Positions 56,336 through 64,000 of a stretch of DNA of 64,000 nt are shown here, in pieces (the stretch's first letter is position 1; each line of letters begins with the position of its first letter). The position numbers and the translations under genes are program-made. Where the stretch lies: NCBI RefSeq assembly GCF_035046485.1, contig NC_085137.1:313359164-313423163 (forward strand). The letters are read 5' to 3'. This DNA comes from Aedes albopictus (lineage: Eukaryota > Arthropoda > Insecta > Diptera > Culicidae). The notes beneath the pieces were generated by a model. The model was not told the origin of the DNA. It did not search any database and was given only the letters and a program-made list of their open reading frames with translations.

Positions 56336-56975
56336 GCTAATTTTATTTCCAAATACCTACTCTACGTGGGAATCCGCGGTTTCGGATGGTAATAACCTTC
56401 AAGAACAGTAATATGTAATTAATTGAATATTTAAATAAATCAAACCAAACAAACACGTAGAATAAAAAGTAAATCCAACAACCCCCTAGCTTGAAAGTTG
56501 GCTGTTCCATTGAATGAGTGAAAGAATGAATGTAGAATAATAACGCCCAAAATACCCCTATATTATCAATTACAAGCAGATCAATACAGGCGCAGCGAAC
56601 AGACATTTCATTCACCATCCTATCATCTATTGGAAGCTGCTTCAGTTCTGGGCTCTTTCTAAGTTGATGAAGGGGTTTATAAATGCTTGCGAGGACTTGG
56701 CCAGGTGTGTGGAGCTTAGTGGGTCTATGACATTGTAGGTAGATAGTAGCGACATCAGCAATGTCAATGGATATATTCAACTTTGCAACTTGATCCAAGA
56801 TTTTTGCAAGTATTCATGCTATGCTAAAACTTCTTTTTATGCAGGTTATTATTATGCATTTTAAATTTATGCTCCTATTTTACGGTCTGCATAAAAAGAG
56901 GGAGAGCTATTCAGAACCAATATTTTGCATAAGAAAATGTAACGTAGGGGAGAGCAAAGCGAGGTTGCAGCGATG
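56336..56975. other. Unassigned sequence
   Basis: A 151-residue minus-strand open frame (56343-56798) contains IADVATIYLQCHRPTKLHTP and lacks a recognisable domain. I leave it uncalled. The rest is AT-rich. Confidence 0.35.
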
Positions 56976-57480
56976 TTTCAGAATCGTCTGAGGGTTTTTC
57001 AGGAGGTCTCAGGAGCGCTTCAGGAGGTTTCGGGGCCGTTTCAGGTTTTTTGGGAAACTCAGAGGACTCAGGTGATTGTCTAGGGGTTTCAGGGAATTCC
57101 AGAAGGTCTAAGGGGCGCTCTAGGATGTCTCAGGGGAGTTTTAGGGGGTCGTATGTTTTTGTATGTAACTACCTGAAGTTCTAAGGATCATTTCAAGGGG
57201 TTCTAGGGGATCTGAGGAGCTTAGGGGCGCTTCAGTGGGTCTCATGGGCGTTTTAGGAAGGAATGTTTCAGGGATCTCAAGGGGTAGCAAGGAATCTCAC
57301 AAGTGTTTCTAGCGAGTCCCAAGGAGTATAGGAGAGTACCAGGAGGCGTTTTAGAGGCGTGTCGAGGGGTTTTTTTGGTTTCTCTGGAGCTATAATGGCA
57401 TTTTAGGGGGTTTAAGGGGAACTCAGAGGCGCTTCATGAAGTTTCAGGGACGTTGCAGGAGTGTCAGTAGAGTTTCTGTG
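56976..57480. repeat. G-rich degenerate tandem repeat
   Basis: Variants of TCAGGGGCGTTTCAGGAGG / GGGTCTCAGG recur with roughly 10-20-base spacing over about 500 bases. All are on the plus strand and too decayed for a fixed unit. There is no coding sign. Confidence 0.6.
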
Positions 57481-57517
57481 GCGCTCAGCAGCATTCTGCG
57501 TTCTTCCCAGACCGTTA

Positions 57518-57682
57518 GGCAGCATCCATTTATTACGTAACGCTAAAATCGAGATTTTTAGACCCCCCCTCCTCCTCCGTAACGCTTTTTTGTATGAAAA
57601 TCCAATTTTTTTTGTATGGACCGTTACGCTCGGCCATACTCCCCCCTCCCCCTTGAGCGTTACGTAATTTGTGGACGGCGCC
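57518..57682. mobile_element. Harbinger-like MITE, 165 bp
   Basis: The inner TIR ATTACGTAACGCT is shared with the 17020-19018 element. Outer ends GGCAGCATCC and GGACGGCGCC are diverged. TTA flanks it (57515-57517 and 57683-57685). It contains G/C-rich subterminal tracts and no coding. Confidence 0.85.
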
Positions 57683-57930
57683 TTATTATAAAAAAAATCT
57701 CCTTCAAATCGGCGCCCACCAGTCGTTTTCTATGACTATCTTGTGTTTCTGGTCAAAATTTAAAAAAAAATCGTAGGACCCATTTTTTGAGATACGCCCT
57801 AGTTTCATAAAAAAACAGTATTTTTACTTACCATATCCAAATATTACGAATATATCCGTGACATTATTTTGGTAAAGCAACTTTCACATGTTTTAGATAG
57901 TACAGTTAGGGTAATTCATGTATTTTGGAC

Positions 57931-58860
57931 AGGCTGAGGACAACGTTGGAAAAATCGTCCCCTAGCTTCCTTAGATAGCAATTGATTATTTTGCAAAGTT
58001 ACTTATACGCTTTTAATATGATTGTACTTTGCGTTCCTGGTGACAAAAACCTTAACGAAAGCATTTTAAGCTGAGAAAATCACAATTTCCAATCGCTTGT
58101 TAGAATTGCATTTTGGACACCGAATATATGTTTTGGACACCCTCAGGTGTATATAATTTGGACAGGGCAACTATCTCAATGTTTAGCCATGATGTCTGCT
58201 AAATCATGAAAGTAACATAAATTAACAATTATTTTCTTGCAAATAATCAATCTTCTCCGCTTAACAGGCATCTATTTTGACAACTATTACAGTATTTGTT
58301 AAAATCGAGGAAATATCGCCTAACCCACAGAATACGCCTCCAAGTATGCAATCGCACAGCATCCCCATGTAGTTCGTCAGATGACCAAAATATATCTACA
58401 GTAGAAAAGTTGTAATGTATTTTGGACACCACCTATTTTAAGCGTTCTAGATGAATGTTAAGAGATTGGCTACCTAATGCTTCTTTATTGAACATTTTTC
58501 TTTGCAATAAGGCTTATAAATTTCTTACAATTATTAATTCAACGGTTTTGAGGTGAATATTGTATGTGATTGTGAAGTGTATGTCGTCTTGCATACCTGT
58601 GCATTTGAGGGGTTTTAGTGAAACAATTTACATTTTCGATAATTTTGAAGTAAATTCTTAATTGTTAAGCGTATTTTCAACGTGAGTCATAAGAATAGGG
58701 TCTGTTTGATTCAATAATTGATATTGAGAAGTATCTACCTTCATTAGTTCTTCGGAACAAGGCATACATTGCCGTGCATGTCCAAATTACATACATGTCC
58801 AAATTATATTTTTTACCCTATTTTGTAAATGCAAATATAATTTTAAGTGCACATTTGTTC
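57931..58860. repeat. 930-bp repeat unit, copy 1
   Basis: The unit starts AGGCTGAGGACAACGTTGG. The second copy starts at 58861 with AGGCTTAGGACAACGTTGG. About ten TTTTGGACA or TGTCCAAA words are scattered through each unit. No protein is encoded. Confidence 0.9.
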
Positions 58861-60018
58861 AGGCTTAGGACAACGTTGGAAAAATCGTCCCCTAGCTTCC
58901 TTTGAAAGCAATTGATAATTTTGCAAAGTTACTAATACACTTATAATATGATTGTTCTTTACGTTCCTGGTGACAAAAACCTTAACGAAAGCATTTTAAG
59001 CTGAGAAAATCACAATTTCCAATCGCCTGTTAGAATTACATTTTGGACACCGAATATATGTTTTGGACACCCTCAGCTATATATAATTTGGACAAGGCAA
59101 TAATCTCATTATATAGCCATGAATACTGCCATATCAGGGAAGTAGCATAAATTAACAAGTTCTTGCAAATATTTAAATTTCTCCGCTTAACAGACATCTA
59201 TTTTGATAGCTATCACAGTTTTTGTTAAAATCGAGGAAATATCGCCAGACCCACAGAATACGCCTCCAAGTATGCAATCCCACAGCATCCCCCTGTAGTA
59301 GTTCGTCAGATGACCAAAATATATTAAGGACACTATATGAGGAAGTCAGAATATGGCTGCCTGCACCCACATTCTTCTTCTTCTTACTTTTATGCCTTAC
59401 TTATGGTTCGTATATGAGAACGCAGGAATAATAATCAATTTCTACTACCCTTACCTTTTTTTGATGTTATATAGAATTACTACCTGGTGCTCGCCAAACA
59501 TTATTCTATTCACCCGAAGCCAATTCATTTCCAGAAATCATTTTAAAACACATTCTCGTGCAAAATTCTCTTCTCAATGCACTTTTTTGTTTCTTCTTCT
59601 ATTTCACTTATTATTTACCGTCACCTTTGGGGAACATATTTTCACAGCCTTATAAACACTGATTCAGCCAAGCCCCACCTCTATAAAGGTTTTCATCGTC
59701 TTCGCAACACTTCAAAATTTCACCTACTTCACTTTTTATACCGGAAAATCGTAGAAAAACGTGATATTCTGCGATAAAATTTTCGAACTGTAAACATTCG
59801 CGACGGTAACTACCAGCAAGCAGAATGTGCTTTAGTATTCGTGACAACTTGGACATTGTTGTCGATAAACATTATTTGAGAGTCCCTAGTTTCATTAACT
59901 TTTCCTTTGAGTTGAAACGTTAAATCTGAAACACCCGCATCACTGCTCCACTCGCCACGTCTGTCAAAAACAGAAAAATGTAAACATTCAGATTGGGTAT
60001 TGCAATCAGTTTTCTCGC

Positions 60019-60069
60019 AATGCCACGACCGTCGAAACGGCAAAAGGCGGCTATCGACCGCGAAAACCG
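60019..60069 (+). pseudogene. Candidate first exon of the TTAA-element gene
   Basis: ATG at 60019 opens MPRPSKRQKAAIDRENR before a stop, with a possible donor C|GTTAAA just ahead of it. A short basic N-terminus of this kind is common in transposon-encoded proteins. No direct link to the downstream exons can be shown. Confidence 0.3.
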
Positions 60070-60139
60070 TTAAAAAGCGCGATCAAGTAGTCTTATTTCC
60101 ATTTCCATTCTGGCGATAATATACCTAACGTCCGCAAAG

Positions 60140-60515
60140 TACACAAATTGACCGGATTTCGTGGAAATTGTACCCCGACTATTGAGACCGGCTCGTCGCA
60201 TCAAACCTTTAGTGCAATGTTGAAGAGTAGGCATGAGAGTTCTTCACCTTGTCGTTATCCCAGGGAAGATCCGAATGAAGTGGATAGTTCACTTGAAACC
60301 CTTACGCAGTTTTACAAACCGTACATCGTTGCTTTAATCAGTCTGGTCAGCTTACCAGAAAAGTCGTTTTCGTTCATGATACTGTCGTAGGCTGCCTTGA
60401 AATTGATGAACAGCTGATGCGGTGGGCCCTGGTACTCACGGCATTTCTGGAGGATTTACCATACGCTGAAGTTTTGCTACGTTGTTAACCGGCCGTCGAT
60501 AAAGCAGGCTTGATA
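60140..60515 (-). pseudogene. RTE RT fragment, minus strand
   Basis: Minus-strand reading gives ACFIDGRLTT, ILQKCREYQGPPHQLFI, NFKAAYDSIMNE, FSGKLTRLIKA and LSCLLFNIAL. These are the RT blocks seen in the plus-strand copy at 21530-23050, with stops and a small deletion. It interrupts the TTAA element between the candidate first exon and the YqaJ exons. Confidence 0.85.
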
Positions 60516-60653
60516 ATTTTCCACGTATCATTTAGGTAACAGCCGACAGTAACGTCATTTTGATTGAATAGTTCATATTGACTTGTATAATAGATGAAAT
60601 TTCAATAATCAGTCCAAATAATAAAGAGATCTAATAAGAAATATTACTTTCAG

Positions 60654-61383
60654 GTATCAGAATGCTCGAAACAACTCTTGGAGAAAGACTTGTCCATCAC
60701 TCAAATGGAAGCATACTGCCAAGGCCGGATACTAAGCAAATAGGATTTGCTACGTCCTACGTTCCGGAAATAATAAGCTCAAGAGATTCCACGAAAGTTA
60801 AAAAATGCGAAACATTGCTTCAAAACACAACTATCTGGAATTCCTTGAAAAGTAATCGCTCGTTTGTTGGGCTTACTCTATGGTTGCTGAAGGATGAGCA
60901 CGGATTAAAAATGGGTGGAACAAAAATGTTCATTGACTCTTGTCACAGTTATCTTGCTCGTGTGCCAGATGGTAATTCCGTGCAAATATTTCATAGTTTT
61001 GTTTTTTTTTCTTTTTTCCTTTTCTTGCAGCAGTATCCGAGGATGGATCAGTAATCCTTTTGTTAAGGAAAAAAGAATACAAAGTAACGATTCGAGAGGT
61101 TGCTTCCAAGTCCGGCAATACACTGGGATGCAAATTATTTGAAGGAGAGATAAAACTTGATAAAAACGCAATGATTGAAGCACAATCAGCTATGCATACT
61201 TGTAACATCCAGAGGTGCATAATGCTGTTTGTGAATTCCAATAACCATACAGATTATCTTCTTAGCAAAATTGATTACAACGAAAGCTTTTATCAAAAGA
61301 ACATTCAAGAAAAGCTCAAGAATTTTTTCGAAAACTATTTTGCAAAAAAAGTGTTCCAAAAGAATATGTCAGTTAGGAACTGA
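60654..61383 (+). CDS. YqaJ-like nuclease-fold protein, last two exons
   Basis: Exon 60654-60971 follows an acceptor (TTACTTTCAG) and ends at a donor G|GTAATTCC. The next exon runs from 61031 (after TTTTCTTGCAG) to TGA at 61381-61383. The 59-nt intron is phase-consistent. AATAAA at 61415 gives a 3' end. Blocks that match my memory of the YqaJ/lambda-exonuclease fold are a substrate-binding-like HSYLARVPD, a helix with MIEAQSAMHTCNIQRCIMLF, and the C-terminal KIDYNESFYQKNIQEKLKNFF. The usual acidic E-x-K strand after the PD motif is not evident, so activity is doubtful. The upstream exons are not identified. Such genes occur in viruses and in some eukaryotic transposons. Confidence 0.5.
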
Positions 61384-62138
61384 TGGTTATGTGTTCTCCG
61401 TTATTTTTTATTGCAATAAATGAACCATTGTTATGTAACTAAATCTTTCTAGTCCATCAATCCAATCTGATATTATAATAGCACACTGATAAAAACGAGC
61501 GTATGAAACCTGAGGGGAGAGGGCTTTGGTATAAATGATTTATTAATAACGAGCTGTCCCGGCAAACGTCGTATTGTCGCCTACTGTGTTTTTGTCATAC
61601 AGCTCCCTAGAGAAGTCCCCCGCAACTTCATCTGTATGGGAGTGCTCCCTTTCAGAGATCGTATAAGTCTCACACTATGCTAAGAACTTGAGTATATAAA
61701 TAAATTACGTAAATAACATTATACACGCATGCTTCTAAAATTTTCCTTTTCCAAATATTAGAACTATAAGTGTTTGAGTGCTGACCATATTGTTGAACTT
61801 AGATATGCATAAGATAAGTCAGTACCAGTCTGGTAGATGAATAGATCCATTTTCAAATCAAAACAAACTTTGACATATCTTTTTTGCAAGAGTAATTGTA
61901 GCATTTCTCTCCGAGCACAAATACCATTACTGTATGGAGAAATGATGATTTCACCAATACTATTAAATGTTTGAATACTGGCTCCGTCATAACTTCACCT
62001 TAACAGTAGAAAACTTGTAATATATTTTGGACACCACCTATTTTAAGCGATCTAGATTAATGTTAAAAGATTGGCTGCTTAATGCTTCTTTATTGAACAG
62101 TTTTCATTGCAATAAGGCTTTCAAATTTCTTACAATTA

Positions 62139-62353
62139 GGGTATGTGTTCCATCATTAATCTCACGTTCCCATATTCATCCTATTCGAAAACAAGCGATT
62201 ACGGCACCGAATGATTCCGTTCTTTTTGTTTTCATGGGTGCTCACTTCTAACAAAAAATACAAAAATAAGAAACAAAACAAATAGCGCTTCAATCCTTTG
62301 TTTTTCGTAGGATGAAAATGGGAGCCACATGCTTAAGAAGGGAACCAATACCC
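62139..62353. mobile_element. TA-flanked MITE, 215 bp
   Basis: The ends GGGTATGTGTTCC and GGGAACCAATACCC are inverted, with TA on both sides (62137-62138 and 62354-62355). The 930-bp repeat copy 1 shows the empty site. Inner inverted similarity includes TCATCC...GGATGA. Confidence 0.85.
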
Positions 62354-62707
62354 TATCAATTCAACGATTTTGAGGTGAAAATTGTATGCGACTGTGAAGT
62401 GCATGTCTTCTTGCACATTTGAGGGGCTTTAGTGAAACAATTTACATTTTCGATATTTTTGAAGTAAATTCTTAATTGTTAAGCGTATTTCCAAGGTAAA
62501 TCATCAGAATCGGGTCTGTTTGATTCAATAATCGATATTGAGAAGTATCTACTTTTATTAGCTCTCCGGAACAAGACATACATCGCCGTGCATGTCCAAA
62601 TTACATACATGTCCAAATTATATTTTTTACCCTATATCTGTTTCCGTAGTGTCTTTAAAAACGTCGTATACAGAATTAAGTTCCGTACTTTGGAGGTCCT
62701 TTCCTAG

Positions 62708-63282
62708 CTGGCGTAACGCCCCCACTAAAACGCAGCCTGCTTCTCACCTTCTTGTCCTAATTACACTTTTATAGATACATGAGAGCTTTTTGTGCCAATG
62801 ACCATTATTCATTCGCACATGTGCCACACGCGAAGATACTGTATGCTCAAGGAAGTCAATTGGTTTCTTTAGGGATATCCGGTTTATTTGATAGTCGCAT
62901 TCTCCGCCCAAAAATTAGTCGAAATCCAAAATTTCATAATTTTTGGAGTCCGGGAACTATTTTTAAAATGTATTTAAAGTTTGTATGGGGAAAATTTTTT
63001 GTTCGGGCCGAACTATCACTTTATCGATTGAACTGTGAATTTTCGTGGATAGAATGAAAATTAAAACTGTTTTGTTAATTTAACCATCAAAACAAAGGTA
63101 TTGAAATCCTATAAAATCATGTTATACTCAGAAAAAATAGCTTTTTCGATTAGGCTATAGAGAATAGCAATATTTTATTCACTCAACAACCCAATTGCGA
63201 AAAGCTCCTAGGCTGGCACGGAATCGAATTCGCCACCCTCGGCATGGGCTTGCTGACTTTCTGTGCGCTTCGGATTTATGTG
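62708..63282 (-). mobile_element. tRNA-derived SINE copy, split by an insertion
   Basis: 62708-62870 matches the body of the 52167-52449 SINE (GGCGTAACGCCCCCACT, CCTGCTTCTCA, GAAGATACTGTATGC). 63195-63282 matches its head (GGAATCGAATTCGCCACCCT). The ~325 bases between them are AT-rich and unassigned, with no clear TSD. A decayed copy. Confidence 0.7.
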
Positions 63283-64000
63283 TCTATTCCTTCAAAAAAT
63301 TTCAGCAGCTATAATAGAAAAAATAATAAGTTCAGGTTACTATTTAGAGTTTTAAGCCAATGCAAAAGTACCGCAGCAATCATTGTTTATTTGATGACGT
63401 TTCACTTTGCAGAGCTTCGTAAAGTCCGTTTGCTTTCGGTTAGTTTTCAAGTAGGGGTATTTGGGGCCTAATGGACGGACACCCTAAGCAAATGAGTATG
63501 TTGGGCCTGTATAACAGACAAAAACTTAACATATTATCAGCTGGCTTACAACTTTAACTTGTTTCCTACGTATTTTAATCATTTACAGCCGGTAAAATGT
63601 TATTATTGTGAAGAAATAATGAATTGAAAACCGTTTGTTTTTTGGGGCTAGAAGCAAAGGTACGCGTACCGTACGTACGGGGCGAAATGGACACCCCTGC
63701 ATATTTTATGCTGTATCTTTGAGAATATCGACCAGTTAAGTAATTTGCCAACGGAGATCAATACCACAGATATAATACTCCATCTTAGACGAGATTACAT
63801 AACTTCAAAGTTAATTAAATAAATTTAAGGCTTAAATAATCAAGTAGTGTCGTCTGCATGGATTGATTTTTTTCAAACTCTCTAAAACGCCTAACAGTAT
63901 GCAACGCGTGTACATCCATTCATAATTGCCAGTGTTCATTTCGCACCGAATAGACTACAACATTGAAATTGCTATTTTCAGTGTGCTCTGATCAAAACTA
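63283..64000. other. Unassigned DNA with a TGGACACC MITE-like end
   Basis: From 63453 (TAGGGGTATTTGGGGCC) the sequence resembles the ends of the 54241 MITE, with TGGACGGACACC and later GGGGCGAAATGGACACCCC near 63680. An element may start here and run off or end near 63700. No gene is recognised. Confidence 0.4.

Larger units (their letters stand above)
59328..61999 (+). mobile_element. TTAA-flanked element with a YqaJ-like gene, 2.67 kb
   Basis: TTAA stands at 59324-59327 and 62000-62003. In the uninterrupted copy 1 the same place reads TCTA, so the insertion is exactly between the duplicated tetranucleotides. The ends GGACACTATATGAGGAAGTC and, inverted, GGTGAAGTTATGACGGAGCC are similar over about 25 bases, an imperfect TIR. 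A TTAA TSD occurs in piggyBac and Kolobok superfamilies. It contains a candidate first exon (60019), an inverted RTE fragment (60140-60515) and two YqaJ-like exons. No transposase core is seen, so it appears internally rearranged. Confidence 0.75.
58861..62640. repeat. 930-bp repeat unit, copy 2, split by a TTAA element
   Basis: The first half (58861-59327) matches 57931-58393 and the second half (62000-62640) matches 58394-58835. The break is occupied by 59328-61999. A smaller TA-flanked MITE (62139-62353) lies inside the second half. Confidence 0.88.

Noticed and set aside
59810..60043. Minus-strand 77-residue frame in the TTAA element as a gene
   Set aside because: No domain, no splice support, and it overlaps the plus-strand candidate first exon.

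Overview
This window looks like repeat-rich chromosomal DNA from an aedine mosquito. The reasons are the absence of any bacterial gene layout, AT-rich sequence with GT-AG introns, tRNA-derived SINEs of the Feilai kind, BEL/Pao, Ty3/gypsy and RTE-type retrotransposons, and many MITEs with clean target-site duplications (TSDs). I see no complete conventional host gene. Almost everything recognisable is a mobile element, often nested inside another. Species and family names are inference from recalled features, not database results.

Layout. 1-7455: a minus-strand Ty3/gypsy element (integrase, RT/RNase H, gag-protease, leader, 5' LTR with a tRNA-Pro-like primer site), broken by a 2.26-kb insertion that carries a tandemly duplicated CCAAT/TATA promoter-like unit. 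7456-9480: degenerate ~150-bp tandem repeats. 10018-10864: a Harbinger-like MITE. 11074-12007: remains of an unrecognised spliced gene. 14590-14814: a Feilai-like SINE. 15845-23935: two RTE-clade non-LTR retrotransposons, the second broken by four insertions (Harbinger-like 17020-19018, solo-LTR-like 19220-20156, TA-element 21661-22573, and an undefined one near 22650-22911). 24046-26156: a SINE and two palindromic MITEs, with unassigned DNA between. 26741-32765: a very young BEL/Pao element whose 298-bp LTRs differ at one position; it sits in a huge degenerate 12-bp minisatellite (26535-39085). 39368-40196: a long-TIR MITE.

42025-46934 is an apparently intact P-type transposon with 32-bp perfect TIRs, an 8-bp TSD and a four-exon THAP-transposase gene of 1020 codons with no stop. 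Immediately beside it, 46946-53797 is a full-length plus-strand Ty3/gypsy element with an intron-like insert in its RT domain and a cluster of GGTTNTGTACC motifs in its leader. 54121-56335 holds two degenerate cysteine-rich paralogues facing each other, one broken by a TA-flanked MITE. 57931-62640 holds a 930-bp direct duplication whose second copy is split by a TTAA-flanked element (59328-61999). That element carries the two last exons of a YqaJ-like (lambda-exonuclease fold) gene and a candidate first exon.

The elements do not form a joint pathway. They form a layered insertion record that can be ordered by nesting, TSDs and LTR divergence. The parts most worth attention are the P element, the TTAA/YqaJ element, the inverted cysteine-rich pair, and the gypsy intron and leader motif array.
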